The position numbers and the translations under genes were made by a program. The notes under the pieces are model-generated. The model was not told the origin of the DNA, ran no database searches, and worked only from the letters and a program-made list of their open reading frames with translations. DNA of 64,000 nt from Bifidobacterium simiarum (GTDB lineage Bacteria; Actinomycetota; Actinomycetes; Actinomycetales; Bifidobacteriaceae), in contig NZ_PEBK01000001.1 in the NCBI RefSeq assembly GCF_002802905.1, positions 372,001-436,000 on the forward strand. The letters run 5' to 3'. Below, in pieces: positions 44,990-54,598 of this stretch (its first letter is position 1; each line of letters begins with the position of its first letter).

Positions 44990-45125
44990 GGGTAGGTACT
45001 GACGGATAGGTACTGACGGATAGACGCGGAATCGACGGGTGACCGACGGGCAGCGAGTCGCTTCGTGCGGTTCGCCGCCTTGTTCCGTACAGGGAACCCC
45101 GTACGGCGTGACGCCGTTTGCGGGA
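44990..45125 (+). repeat. rel leader: tandem repeat and palindromes
   Basis: GGTACTGACGGATA occurs in two adjacent copies near 44994-45022. CCGTACAGGGAACCCCGTACGG at about 45088-45109 is palindromic at its ends (written here to 20 bases or fewer: CCGTAC...GTACGG), and GGCGTGACGCC follows. TACAAT at about 45134 could be the minus-10 of rel. They may affect expression of rel, but no known riboswitch was recognised. Confidence 0.35.
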
Positions 45126-45178
45126 CGTGGCCCTACAATGGGCACACGGCCGGCTTCGGCGCAGGAGAGGAGAACATC

Positions 45179-47518
45179 ATGGCTGAACGAGACGAGCACG
45201 GCAGTGATAAGCCGCAGGACATCTCGGCGCACATGCTCGGCTGCGAGATCAGCACCGATCCGCTGAATCCGCTGCAGCCGATCTGGCAGATGTGCGCGTT
45301 CCATCATCCGGGGGAGGACCTCTCCATCCTGCAGCGCGCATACGATCGGGCGGTCAGGCAGCACGCGCCCCAGCGGCGCAAGTCGGGCGAGCCGTACATC
45401 ATCCATCCGCTGGCCGTGGCGCAGATCCTCGCCGATCTGGGTATGGGGCCGCTGGTCGTGGCGGCGGGACTGCTGCACGACACCGTGGAGGACACCGACT
45501 ACACGCTCGAGGAATGCCGCAAGGAGTTCGGTGATACCGTGACCGGACTGGTCGACGGCGTCACCAAGCTGTCCAAGATGGATTACGGCGACTCCGCACA
45601 GGCGGAGACCATCCGCAAGATGGTGGTGGCCATGAGCCGCGACGTACGCGTGCTGGTGGTCAAGCTCGCCGACCGCGTGCACAACGCCCGCACCTGGCGC
45701 TACGTGAAGACCCCGAGTGCCCAGCGCAAGGCCCGCGAGACGCTCGACGTGTATGCGCCGCTGGCGAACAGGCTTGGCATGAACGCCATCAAGACCGAGC
45801 TGGAGGAACTGAGCTTCAAGGTGCTCTACCCGAAGATCTACAACGAGATCGTGGTGCTCGTGGCCCGCAGGGCCGGGCAGCGCGAGGTGTATCTCAAGCA
45901 GATCCTCGAGGAGGTCAACGCCGACCTGAAGAAGCAGAACGTCAAGGCCTATGTGACGGGCCGGCCGAAGGACTACTTCTCGATCTACCAGAAGATGATC
46001 GTGCGCGGCCATGACTTCGAGAACATCTACGATCTGGTGGGCGTGAGGATCATCGTCGATTCGATCCGCGACTGCTATGCGGCGCTGGGCGCCGTCCATG
46101 CGCGATGGAACCCGGTTCCTGGCCGGTTCAAGGATTACATCGCCATGCCGAAGCTCAACATGTACCAGTCGCTGCACACCACGGTCGTCGGTCCCGGCGG
46201 CAAGCCCGTGGAGATCCAGATCCGTACGTGGGACATGCACCGGCGCGCCGAATTCGGCATCGCCGCGCACTGGAAGTACAAGGAGAACGGCCAGGCCGGC
46301 CGCGCCCTGAGCTCGCCGGACAAGGCGGACCGCCAGCGCGAGCAGGGCGAGGAGTATCGCGAACTGTCCGAGGCCGACAACCTCAAGTGGATCCAGCAGC
46401 TGGCCGACTGGACCAGCGAGACCCCGGACTCCGACGAGTTCCTCGGTTCACTCAAGCAGGATCTCGGTTCGGCCGAGGTGTACGTGTTCACGCCGAAGGG
46501 CAAGATCGTCTCCCTGCCGGCCGACGCCACGCCGGTGGACTTCGCCTACGCCGTGCACACCGAGGTCGGCCACCGCACCATGGGCGCCCGCGTCAACGGC
46601 AGGCTGGTGCCGCTCGACACCAAGCTCGACAACGGCGACACCGTGGAGATCCTCACCTCGAAGTCCGACACCGCCGGTCCGTCGCGCGACTGGCTGAGCT
46701 TCGTGAAGAGCCCGAAGGCCCGCAACAAGATCCGTCAGTGGTTCAGCAAGGAACGCCGTAGCGAGGCCATCGAGGAGGGTCGTGACGAGCTGACGCGCGC
46801 CATGCGCAAGCGCAACATGCCCATCTCCACGTTGCTGACCCCCGAGGCGCTGATCGGCGTGGCCGAGGAGCTGAACTACCCCGATCCCAACGCCGTGTTC
46901 GCGGCGATCGGCGAGGGGCAGGTCTCCACGCAGAACGTGATCTCGCGACTGGTCAAGGACGTCGGCCCCTCCGAGGTGGACGACGAGGTGGAGCAGGAGG
47001 CCCTGCCGCTGCAGCGCGTGCGCAACGTGGACGCCGCGCCGGGCGTCTCGGTCAAGGGCGTGGACAACATCTGGGTCAAGCTCGCCAAATGCTGCATGCC
47101 CGTGCCCGGCGACGCGATCGTGGGATTCATCACCCGCACGCAAGGCGTATCGGTGCATCGCGCCGACTGCCAGAACCTGCTTGACCTCAAGAAGCATCAG
47201 AGCGACCGCATCGTGGATGTGTCGTGGACGAACGCGAACGGCACGTTCCTGGTCAAGATCCAGGTCGAGGCGCTGGACCGTCCGCATCTGCTGTCGGACG
47301 TGACGAAGATGCTGTCGGACCACGGCGTGAACATCATCTCCGGTTCCATCGCCACCGGCGAGGACCGTGTAGCCACCAGCCAGTTCGTCTTCGAAATGGC
47401 CGATCCGCAGCACCTGACCACGCTGCTGGCCGCCGTGCGCAAGATCGACGGCGTGTTCGACTGCTACCGCATCACCGGCGCCAAGGACAGCGCCGAACCC
47501 AAGCTTCGCCACATGTGA
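45179..47518 (+). CDS. rel: bifunctional (p)ppGpp synthetase/hydrolase, RSH type
   Basis: A 779-residue protein. The HD hydrolase domain has HPLAVAQIL and HDTVEDTD. The synthetase domain follows (YSIYQKMIVRG, YDLVGVRIIVD, YRSLHTT-type MYQSLHTTV). Then come the TGS domain (VYVFTPKGKIVSLPADATPVDFAY), the zinc/helical region and a C-terminal ACT domain (GVNIISGSIATGEDRVATS). It makes and degrades the stringent-response alarmone. GGAGAGGAGAACATC precedes ATG 45179. The longer in-frame extension upstream is not supported by a ribosome site. Length matches single bifunctional RSH proteins of actinobacteria. Confidence 0.95.
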   Translation: MAERDEHGSDKPQDISAHMLGCEISTDPLNPLQPIWQMCAFHHPGEDLSILQRAYDRAVRQHAPQRRKSGEPYIIHPLAVAQILADLGMGPLVVAAGLLHDTVEDTDYTLEECRKEFGDTVTGLVDGVTKLSKMDYGDSAQAETIRKMVVAMSRDVRVLVVKLADRVHNARTWRYVKTPSAQRKARETLDVYAPLANRLGMNAIKTELEELSFKVLYPKIYNEIVVLVARRAGQREVYLKQILEEVNADLKKQNVKAYVTGRPKDYFSIYQKMIVRGHDFENIYDLVGVRIIVDSIRDCYAALGAVHARWNPVPGRFKDYIAMPKLNMYQSLHTTVVGPGGKPVEIQIRTWDMHRRAEFGIAAHWKYKENGQAGRALSSPDKADRQREQGEEYRELSEADNLKWIQQLADWTSETPDSDEFLGSLKQDLGSAEVYVFTPKGKIVSLPADATPVDFAYAVHTEVGHRTMGARVNGRLVPLDTKLDNGDTVEILTSKSDTAGPSRDWLSFVKSPKARNKIRQWFSKERRSEAIEEGRDELTRAMRKRNMPISTLLTPEALIGVAEELNYPDPNAVFAAIGEGQVSTQNVISRLVKDVGPSEVDDEVEQEALPLQRVRNVDAAPGVSVKGVDNIWVKLAKCCMPVPGDAIVGFITRTQGVSVHRADCQNLLDLKKHQSDRIVDVSWTNANGTFLVKIQVEALDRPHLLSDVTKMLSDHGVNIISGSIATGEDRVATSQFVFEMADPQHLTTLLAAVRKIDGVFDCYRITGAKDSAEPKLRHM

Positions 47519-47945
47519 CGGAGCCTCCTTGGCTTCCCTTCGAGGGGAAGGTTTGTCCTTCACTGCCGAGTGACCATTTTTGGCTTCCCCTTTGGGAAAG
47601 CTGTCGGCACAGCCGACTGATGAGGGGACTGGGGTTCTACATGTCACCTCATCCGACCGGCTCACGCCGGCCACCTTCTCCTCGAGGGGAAGGCCCATCC
47701 TTGCCGTCGGATGTTTCCCGTTTTGGCTTCCCCCTTTGGGGGAAGCTGTCGGCACAGCCGACTGATGAGGGACTGGGGTTCTACATGTCACCTCATCCGA
47801 CCGGCTCACGCCGGCCACCTTCCCCTCGAGGGGAAGGCTCCATCCTTCGTTTTGGGCATTTTCTTTGTCTTTTGCCTTCGGATACTTCTTATTCCGGCTT
47901 CCCCCTTTGGGGGAAGCTGTCGGCATGGCCGACTGATGAGGGCAT
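47519..47945 (+). repeat. composite intergenic repeat array
   Basis: This contains no gene. Two adjacent units at about 47582-47693 and 47725-47838 are nearly identical. Each starts GGCTTCCCC(CC)TTTGGG, continues to CCGACTGATGAGGG, CTGGGGTTCTACATG, GGCTCACGCCGGCCACC and ends CTCGAGGGGAAGG. A third first half lies at 47896-47942. The part GCTTCCCCCTTTGGGGGAAG folds on itself, and the same element occurs once more, inverted, at 3087-3135. A partial copy begins at 47531. It may be a mobile or structural REP-like family. Confidence 0.85.
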
Positions 47946-47972
47946 GCAAACAGGGGATCATTCGATACGAAA

Positions 47973-48010
47973 AAGGGTGTCATCCGAAAATGTTTTCGGA
48001 TGACACCCTT
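47973..48010 (-). terminator. intrinsic terminator of the DUF349 gene
   Basis: AGGGTGTCATCCGAAAA and TTTTCGGATGACACCCT form a perfect stem of 17 bases with a three-base loop. On the minus strand it is followed by TTTTTCGTATC. It ends the transcript of the DUF349 gene. Confidence 0.85.
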
Positions 48011-48016
48011 GCTCTT

Positions 48017-48051
48017 CCCTTAACGGTGTCGCGCCGCGTCACCGTTAAGGG
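48017..48051 (-). terminator. second hairpin downstream of the DUF349 gene
   Basis: CCCTTAACGGTG and CACCGTTAAGGG form a perfect 12-base stem with an 11-base loop, 18 bases after the gene end. There is no T-tract on either side. It may protect the 3' end or pause polymerase before the stronger terminator. Confidence 0.6.
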
Positions 48052-48068
48052 ACACCATCGCCTGATTG

Positions 48069-49487
48069 TTACTTGATGGCGTTCAGCCACTGCTCCTTGG
48101 TGGCCTTCTCGGCCTCGAGGGCGGCCTTCTTCTTCGGATCGGTCTCGGCGTCGATCTTCGCGCTCAGCTCGGCGAGCTGGGCGTCCAGCTGACGCTCGAA
48201 GTCGGACTTGCGGGCGTCGGTCTCCGGGTCGGACTGGGTCCACTCGGCGTCCTCGACGGCCTTGATCTGCTTCTCCACGTCGTCCAGACGGCTTTCGATG
48301 CGGTGCACGTCGCCGCGCGGCACGTAGCCGATCTGATCCCACTCGTCCTGAATCTTGCTCAGCGCCTGACGGGCCTCCTTGGCGGCCTTCACGTCCTTGA
48401 CGGGCAGCAGGGCCTCGGCCTTGACCAGCAGGGCCTCCTTCTTGGCCAGGTTCTCCTTCTCGTTGGAGTTGATCTGGTCGCGATCGGCCTGACGGGCGTT
48501 GAAGAACGTGTCGGCGGCCTCGCGGAATTTCGCCCACAGCGCATCGTCGTCGTTGCGGCCGGCGCGTCCCGCCCTCTTCCAACGGTCCATCAGATCGTTG
48601 AACTTGCGGGAGGTCTCGCCCCAGTCGGTGGAGTCCTTGATCTCCTCGGCCTCCTTGATGATGGCCTCCTTGAGGCTCTTGGCCTGCGCACGCTCGGCGT
48701 CACGGTTCTGGGCCCACTTGCGGCGGGACTGGTTGAACGTGGTGCGGGCCGCGGAGAAGCGCTTCCACAGGGCGTCGGCCTGCGGCTTGTCGATGCGGAC
48801 GCTGTTGCGCTGGTGGGCCTGCCACTCGTCGAACAGCTCACGGAACTTGTCGGCGGTGGAACGCCAGTTGGTCTTGTCGCCCAGCGAGGCGGCCAGCGCC
48901 TCGGCCTTCTCCACGATCACCGTGCGTTCGGCCACGGCCTTGGCCACGGCCTCCCTGCGGGCGGCGCTCAGCTGCTCCTTGCGGGCGGCGCCTTCGGCCT
49001 TGAGGGCCTCCAGCTGTGCCTTCAGCGCGGCGATGTCACCGACGACCGGCGGGTTGGCGACCTCCTGCTCCAGCAGCTTGATCGACTCGTCGATCTCGTG
49101 GGCCTTGATGCCGGAGGCCTTCAGACGGGCCGCGAGGAAATCGAGCTTGGCCTTCAGATCGAGATAGCGGGTGGCGTACAGACGCAGCGCGCCGCTCTTG
49201 TCCGCCTCGGCGAACTGGCCGACCTCGCGCTCCGACTCGCCGTCCTTGACGAAGACGGTGCCGTCCTCGGCGACGCGTCCGAAGGCCGATGCGGCGGCGA
49301 TGTCCTCCTCGGAGTACGTGCTCTTGGGCGCGGCCGCCTTGGCCGGCCTCTTGGCGAAGGCCGCCGGCGACGGCGCGTGGGGCTTCGGCGTCGGAACGGG
49401 CTTCGGTGCGGGTGCGGCCTGTGCCGTGCCCTTGGCCTCGGTTGCCTTGGTTTCGTTCTCGGGTGTGGTTGCAGTCTCGTCCGACAT
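48069..49487 (-). CDS. DUF349 repeat coiled-coil protein
   Basis: A 472-residue protein. After an Ala/Pro/Lys-rich N-terminus (about 75 residues) come four or five DUF349 repeats, each with a WR/WK..F....F..R pattern (LWKRFSAARTTFNQSRRKW, ALWAKFREAADTFF and similar). It is strongly helical, Lys/Glu/Ala-rich, and probably elongated and cytoplasmic. GGAGCAGGCC precedes ATG 49487. Its molecular role is not known to me, although DUF349 proteins are widespread in actinobacteria. It is divergent from hisS. Confidence 0.85.
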   Translation of the reverse strand: MSDETATTPENETKATEAKGTAQAAPAPKPVPTPKPHAPSPAAFAKRPAKAAAPKSTYSEEDIAAASAFGRVAEDGTVFVKDGESEREVGQFAEADKSGALRLYATRYLDLKAKLDFLAARLKASGIKAHEIDESIKLLEQEVANPPVVGDIAALKAQLEALKAEGAARKEQLSAARREAVAKAVAERTVIVEKAEALAASLGDKTNWRSTADKFRELFDEWQAHQRNSVRIDKPQADALWKRFSAARTTFNQSRRKWAQNRDAERAQAKSLKEAIIKEAEEIKDSTDWGETSRKFNDLMDRWKRAGRAGRNDDDALWAKFREAADTFFNARQADRDQINSNEKENLAKKEALLVKAEALLPVKDVKAAKEARQALSKIQDEWDQIGYVPRGDVHRIESRLDDVEKQIKAVEDAEWTQSDPETDARKSDFERQLDAQLAELSAKIDAETDPKKKAALEAEKATKEQWLNAIK

Positions 49488-49532
49488 GGCCTGCTCCTTA
49501 TGTAGTGCGTAAGAGAGAGGAAAAAATCGAAA

Positions 49533-50954
49533 ATGGCACGGTTTTTTCCACAACAAGACTTATTATATGGACTCGTGGCAAAAGGCGCATCATTATCAGG
49601 TTTCCCGGAGTGGCTCCCCGAAGAACGGGTCGTCGAGCAGCAGGCTATCGACACGCTCCGCAGGATTTTCGAACTCAACGGATTCCTCGGCATCGAAACG
49701 CGTGCCGTGGAGCAAGGCTCTTCCCTGCTGAAGAAGGGCGAGACCAGTAAGGAGATCTATCTGCTCTCCCGCCTTCAGGAGGTGGGACAGGAGAACGACA
49801 CTCCGGTGGAGGACCGTCTCGGACTGCACTTCGACCTCACCGTGCCGCTGAGCCGGTACGTGGTGGAGCACTCCGGCGACGTGGCGTTCCCGTTCAAGCG
49901 CTGGCAGATCCAGAAGGTCTGGCGTGGCGAGCGCCCGCAGGAGGGCCGCTTCCGCGAATTCATCCAGGCCGACATCGACGTGGTCGGCAACGGCGATCTG
50001 CCCGAGCACTACGAGGTGGAGCTGCCGCTGGTCATGGTCTCCGCGCTGGAGGCCCTGCGGGCCTTCGGCCTGCCCAAGGCCACCGTGCACGCCAACAACC
50101 GCAAGCTTTCCGAGGGCTTCTACCGCGGACTTGGCCTGACCGACATCGAGGGCGTGCTGCGTGAGATCGACAAGCTCGACAAGATCGGCGCCGACGAGGT
50201 GACCAAGCTGCTGGTGTCCGAATGCGGCGCCTCCGAGCAGCAGGCGGCCGCATGCCTCGATCTGGCATCCATGAGCGCGGCGACCGGCGCCGAGCTGGCC
50301 GAAAAGTTCGACGCGCTGTGCGACAAGTACGGCATCGCCCACGAGAGCGAGGCCTACGAGCTGGCCTCCCAGGGCCTCAACACCCTGGCGATGATCGTGG
50401 ACGAATCGGCCCGCATCCGCCCCGGCGCGGTGATCGCCGATCTCAAGATCGCCCGCGGCCTCGACTACTACACCGGCTCCGTCTACGAGACCTTCCTCGA
50501 CGGCGCCGCCTCGCTGGGCTCCATCTGCTCCGGCGGCCGCTACGACAATCTCGCCACGCAGGGCAAGCGCAAGTACCCGGGCGTCGGCCTGTCGATCGGT
50601 CTGTCCCGACTGGTGTCGTACATGCTGCACACCGCCGGCGCCAAGGCCAGCCGCCAGTCGCCGGCCGCCGTGCTGGTGGCCGTGTGGAACGAGGACGACC
50701 GCATGCGGGCCAACCGCATCGCCGCCGCCCTGCGCGATCGCGGCATCGCCACCGACGTGGCGCCCACCGCGGCCAAGCTCGGCAAGCAGATCAAGTACGC
50801 CGACAAGCTCGGCATCCCGTACGTGTGGTTCCCCGGTCAGGAGGGGGACGGCGACGAGGTGAAGAACATCGTCACCGGCGACCAGACCCCGGCCGATCCC
50901 ACGTCGTGGGAGCCGGATACTGTGTATGCCCAGCAAACCGTAGTCGTCGAGTAG
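49533..50954 (+). CDS. hisS: histidyl-tRNA synthetase
   Basis: A 473-residue class II synthetase. Motif 2 lies in [22 protein letters not shown]. The histidine-specific motif [14 protein letters not shown] lies at about 308-321, and the motif 3 area has [11 protein letters not shown]. The C-terminal anticodon domain has [21 protein letters not shown]. It charges tRNA-His. The start [14 protein letters not shown] is plausible, with GAGAGGAAAAAATCGAAA upstream. It forms an operon with aspS about 41 bases downstream, a conserved hisS-aspS arrangement. Confidence 0.95.
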   Translation: MARFFPQQDLLYGLVAKGASLSGFPEWLPEERVVEQQAIDTLRRIFELNGFLGIETRAVEQGSSLLKKGETSKEIYLLSRLQEVGQENDTPVEDRLGLHFDLTVPLSRYVVEHSGDVAFPFKRWQIQKVWRGERPQEGRFREFIQADIDVVGNGDLPEHYEVELPLVMVSALEALRAFGLPKATVHANNRKLSEGFYRGLGLTDIEGVLREIDKLDKIGADEVTKLLVSECGASEQQAAACLDLASMSAATGAELAEKFDALCDKYGIAHESEAYELASQGLNTLAMIVDESARIRPGAVIADLKIARGLDYYTGSVYETFLDGAASLGSICSGGRYDNLATQGKRKYPGVGLSIGLSRLVSYMLHTAGAKASRQSPAAVLVAVWNEDDRMRANRIAAALRDRGIATDVAPTAAKLGKQIKYADKLGIPYVWFPGQEGDGDEVKNIVTGDQTPADPTSWEPDTVYAQQTVVVE

Positions 50955-50995
50955 ATGTCGACCGAACACCGACCGAACATAAAGGAAGAAAACAG

Positions 50996-52795
50996 ATGAG
51001 CCAGACGGCTTTCAGAACACATCACGCCACTGAGGTGACCGAGGCCCTCGTCGGCCAGAAGGTCACGCTTGCCGGTTGGGTAGACCGTCGCCGCGACCAC
51101 GGCGGCGTCGCCTTCATCGATCTGCGCGACAACACCGGTCTCGTGCAGATCGTGATCTACGACGAGGAGGTCGCCCGCCCGCTGCGCAGCGAATTCGTCG
51201 TGCAGGTCACCGGCGAGGTCCGTCTGCGTCCGGAGGGCAACGAGAACGACCATCTCGCCACCGGCCGCGTCGAGGTCGTGGTGGAGGAGCTCAAGGTGCT
51301 GGCCAAGGCCGACGCCCTGCCGTTCCAGGTGTCCACCGCCCTCGAGAACGAGTCCGAGAACAAGCTGCCCGGCGAGGACGTGCGTCTGAAGTACCGCTAC
51401 CTCGACCTGCGTCGTCCGTCCATGCAGCGCAACCTCAAGCTGCGTTCCGACATGACCCGCGCCGCCCGTCACGCCCTCGAGGAGATGGACTTCACCGAGG
51501 TTGAGACCCCGACGTTCATCAAGTCCACTCCGGAAGGCGCCCGCGACTTCGTGGTGCCCGCCCGTCTGGTGCCCGGCTCCTGGTACGCCCTGCCGCAGTC
51601 CCCCCAGTTGCTCAAGCAGCTGCTTATGGTCTCCGGCGTCGAGCGCTACTACCAGCTCGCCCGCTGCTACCGTGACGAGGACTTCCGCGCCGACCGCCAG
51701 CCCGAGTTCACGCAGCTCGACATGGAGATGGCGTTCGTCGACCAGGAGGACGTGATGGCCATGGCCGAGAAGGTCATCGCCGCCATCTGGAAGTCCGCCG
51801 GCTACGAGGTCCAGCTGCCGCTGCCGCGCATCAGCTGGCAGGAGGCCATGGACAAGTACGGTTCCGACAAGCCCGACCTGCGCTTCGGCAACCCGCTCGT
51901 CGACCTCACCGAATACTTCAAGAACACCCCCTTCCGCGTGTTCCAGGCCCCGTACGTGGGCGCCGTGGTGTACTCCGGCGCCGCCGATCTGCCGCGCCGC
52001 CAGTTCGACGCCTGGCAGGACTGGGCCCGCCAGCGCGGCGCCAAGGGCCTCGCCTACGTGCAGTTCACCGCCGACGGCACCCTCAAGGGCCCCGTCGCCA
52101 AGAACCTCTCCGAAGAGGAGCGCAACGGCCTGATGGAGGCCACCGGCGCCAAGCCCGGTGACGCCGTGTTCTTCGCCGCCGGCCACAAGGAGAGCTCCCA
52201 GCTGCTGCTCGGCGCCGTGCGCGTCGAGATCGCCGACCGTCAGGGCCTGCTCAAGCCCGACGATTTCGCCTTCACCTGGGTCGTCGACTTCCCGCTGTTC
52301 AAGCCCACCGACGATCCCGATGACGACGACGTCGCCGTCGGCCACTCCAAGTGGACCTCCATGCACCACCCCTTCACCATGCCGAGCGCCGACTGGATCG
52401 ACAAGTTCGACAAGGATCCCGAGCACGCCATGTCCGACTCCTACGACATCGTGTGCAACGGCGAGGAGATGGGCGGCGGTTCCGTGCGTATCCACCGCGA
52501 CGACATCCAGGACCGCGTGCTCAACGTCCTCGGCATCGACCCCGAGGAGGCCAAGGAGAAGTTCGGCTTCCTGCTCGACGCCTTCAAGTACGGTGCCCCG
52601 CCGCACGCCGGCATCGCCCTCGGCTGGGATCGCACCGTGTCGATTCTCGCCGGCGCCGACTCCATCCGCGACGTCATCGCCTTCCCGAAGGCCGGCGGCG
52701 GTCGCGACCCGCTCACCGGCGCCCCCGCCCCGATCTCGGACGAGCAGCGCGCCGAAACCGGCGTGGACTACGATCCGGAGGCCGACGAGGCCTGA
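50996..52795 (+). CDS. aspS: aspartyl-tRNA synthetase
   Basis: A 599-residue class IIb synthetase. The OB-fold N-terminus has [16 protein letters not shown]. Motif 2 is [19 protein letters not shown], and motif 3 is [15 protein letters not shown]. The bacterial GAD insertion domain lies between motifs 2 and 3. GGAAGAAAACAG precedes ATG 50996. It follows hisS and ends in a strong terminator. The enzyme may be non-discriminating if the cell uses the amidotransferase route for Asn-tRNA, but sequence alone does not decide this. Confidence 0.95.
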   Translation: MSQTAFRTHHATEVTEALVGQKVTLAGWVDRRRDHGGVAFIDLRDNTGLVQIVIYDEEVARPLRSEFVVQVTGEVRLRPEGNENDHLATGRVEVVVEELKVLAKADALPFQVSTALENESENKLPGEDVRLKYRYLDLRRPSMQRNLKLRSDMTRAARHALEEMDFTEVETPTFIKSTPEGARDFVVPARLVPGSWYALPQSPQLLKQLLMVSGVERYYQLARCYRDEDFRADRQPEFTQLDMEMAFVDQEDVMAMAEKVIAAIWKSAGYEVQLPLPRISWQEAMDKYGSDKPDLRFGNPLVDLTEYFKNTPFRVFQAPYVGAVVYSGAADLPRRQFDAWQDWARQRGAKGLAYVQFTADGTLKGPVAKNLSEEERNGLMEATGAKPGDAVFFAAGHKESSQLLLGAVRVEIADRQGLLKPDDFAFTWVVDFPLFKPTDDPDDDDVAVGHSKWTSMHHPFTMPSADWIDKFDKDPEHAMSDSYDIVCNGEEMGGGSVRIHRDDIQDRVLNVLGIDPEEAKEKFGFLLDAFKYGAPPHAGIALGWDRTVSILAGADSIRDVIAFPKAGGGRDPLTGAPAPISDEQRAETGVDYDPEADEA

Positions 52796-52832
52796 TCGAG
52801 CGCTGATCGAACGGCCATAGCCCGATAGCATG

Positions 52833-52864
52833 AGGCGGAACCCGATATGGGTTCCGCCTTTTTC
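52833..52864 (+). terminator. terminator of hisS-aspS
   Basis: AGGCGGAACCC and GGGTTCCGCCT form an 11-base stem with a short loop, followed by TTTTTCG. It is a classical intrinsic terminator. Confidence 0.93.
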
Positions 52865-53001
52865 GTTCCGCTCTTTTCCGTATGGATACGCGAATCCGTA
52901 TGAATACGCGAAGACCCCCGAAACCGAACCCTGGCGGGCCGGATTTCGGGGGCCTTGGAAACTGGGCGGGGGAGAGGGGAGAGCCCTATCGGGTCCGTTC
53001 C

Positions 53002-53793
53002 TCACCCCTCGTGGATGAGATCCCAGATATGCTGCACGTACGACTGGAACCGCTCGGTGGCGATCATCTCCTGCGTGCGCGGACGCGGCAGGTCGATCGC
53101 GATGTCCTCGCGGATACGGCCCGGTCGCGGCGTGAGGACCACCACGCGGTCCGCGGTGAACACCGCCTCCTCGATGTCGTGGGTCACCATCATCACCGTC
53201 ATGCGGTTCGCCTCCCACACCTGGGTGAGCAGGATCTGCATCTCCTGACGGGTCAGCGCGTCGAGCGCGCCGAACGGCTCGTCCATCAGCAGCACCGACG
53301 GGCGATAGGAGAGGGATCGGGCGAGGGCGAGTCGCTGCTTCATGCCGCCGGACAGCTCGTTGGGGTAGGCGTCCTCGAATCCGGAGAGCTTCACGTCGGC
53401 CAGATGCCGGCGTGCGATCTCCAGCCGCTCGGCCTTCGACAGGCCCTCCTCGCCGCGCAGCGCGAACTCCACGTTGTTCAGGCAGCTCAGCCACGGCAGC
53501 AGCGCCGGCTGCTGGAATACGATGCCGCGGTCACGCCCGGGTCCGGTCACCGGCTGTCCCGCCGCGGTGACCGAACCCTGTGTGGGCTCCAGCAGTCCGC
53601 CGATGATCGACAGCAGCGTGCTCTTGCCGCAGCCGGAGGCTCCTACCACGGCCACGAACTCGTTCTCATGGAAATCCAGGTCGATGTGCTCGAGCACGTT
53701 CAGCTCGCCGAACGACATCGACACGTCGCGCACGCCGATGCGCGGCTCGACGTCCTGCGCGGTCCTTGTATTGCCGGTATCGGTTCCGCTCAT
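53002..53793 (-). CDS. ABC ATPase of SsuB/TauB type
   Basis: A 263-residue ATPase. Walker A is GASGCGKSTL, the Q-loop is FQQPALLPW, the signature is LSGGMKQRLALAR, Walker B is LLMDEPFGALD, and the switch His is in MVTHDIEEA. This fits the nitrate/sulfonate/taurine (SsuB) class. The start overlaps the end of the permease gene by four bases. The substrate cannot be assigned from the ATPase. Confidence 0.88.
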   Translation of the reverse strand: MSGTDTGNTRTAQDVEPRIGVRDVSMSFGELNVLEHIDLDFHENEFVAVVGASGCGKSTLLSIIGGLLEPTQGSVTAAGQPVTGPGRDRGIVFQQPALLPWLSCLNNVEFALRGEEGLSKAERLEIARRHLADVKLSGFEDAYPNELSGGMKQRLALARSLSYRPSVLLMDEPFGALDALTRQEMQILLTQVWEANRMTVMMVTHDIEEAVFTADRVVVLTPRPGRIREDIAIDLPRPRTQEMIATERFQSYVQHIWDLIHEG

Positions 53794-54596
53794 GACCTAC
53801 CCTCCCAACGCTTGAAGGCCCGCTTGCCGATGGCGCGCATCACCTGATCGAAGAACAGGCCGAGGATGCCCAGCACCACCACGTAGCCGATGATCACGTC
53901 CGTGGCGAAATACCGCTGCGACACGGTAATCCGGTATCCCAGACCCGACGTGGCGGCCACCAGTTCGGCCACCACCAGCCATGTCCACGCCCAGCCGAGG
54001 CTCACGCGCAGCGCGTCCCAGATGCGCGGCAGCGACGAGGGGAACACGATGCGCGTGATGATGTCGTGCTTCCTCATGCCCAGCGTCTCGCCGAAGTCGA
54101 TGAGATTCTGCGGCACCTGCATCACCGCGTCGCACACCAGCAGCACCAGCTGGAAGAACGTGCCCATCCAGATGATGAGGAACTTCTGCAGATCGTCGGT
54201 GCCCGCCCAGATGATCGTCAGCGGCACGAATGCCACCACGGGCATGTAGCGGATGAAGTCCATCAGGGGCTCGACGGCGCTGAGCACCCATTCGTTCACG
54301 CCCATCATCACGCCCAGCGGCACCGCCATCACCACGGCGATCAGATAGCCGACCGTGATGCGGTACACGCTGGTGCCGATGTCGGTCCACAGCGCGCCCT
54401 GCGCCGCCTGATCGACCAGCGCCTGCGCCACCGCGGACGGCGAGGGCAGGAACAGGGGATCCACCATGCCGGTTTCGGTGACCAGCGCCCATAGCGCCAG
54501 CAGTACCGCGAAGGTGACCAGCGGGGCCGCGATGCGCTGCCCACGGCTCAGCGGCGTGCGAAGCCGTCGCGAGCGTCTGCGTTTCGTCGAGGCCAT
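53790..54596 (-). CDS. ABC permease of SsuC/TauC type
   Basis: A 268-residue protein with a basic N-terminus and six membrane helices. The permease EAA-type loop is visible at the ETLGMRKHDIITRIVFPSSLP region (about 160-180, quoted in parts). This is the SsuC/ThiX-type subunit. It begins after the binding-protein gene and overlaps the ATPase gene. Together with the neighbouring genes it makes one importer. A sulfonate, taurine, aromatic acid or thiamine-precursor substrate is possible. Confidence 0.85.
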   Translation of the reverse strand: MASTKRRRSRRLRTPLSRGQRIAAPLVTFAVLLALWALVTETGMVDPLFLPSPSAVAQALVDQAAQGALWTDIGTSVYRITVGYLIAVVMAVPLGVMMGVNEWVLSAVEPLMDFIRYMPVVAFVPLTIIWAGTDDLQKFLIIWMGTFFQLVLLVCDAVMQVPQNLIDFGETLGMRKHDIITRIVFPSSLPRIWDALRVSLGWAWTWLVVAELVAATSGLGYRITVSQRYFATDVIIGYVVVLGILGLFFDQVMRAIGKRAFKRWEGRS

Positions 54597-54598
54597 CG

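Noticed and set aside
44429-46270. Minus-strand frame opposite dut and rel
   Set aside because: It is a compositional shadow. Both plus-strand genes are well supported.
47519-47945. CRISPR array
   Set aside because: The units are about 110 bases, with hairpin content and no regular short spacers or cas genes. They are better described as intergenic repeats.
50837-53494. Minus-strand frame of about 885 codons opposite aspS
   Set aside because: It has no domain, is rich in Gly/Val/His and overlaps aspS and the SsuB-like gene. It is a high-GC artefact.
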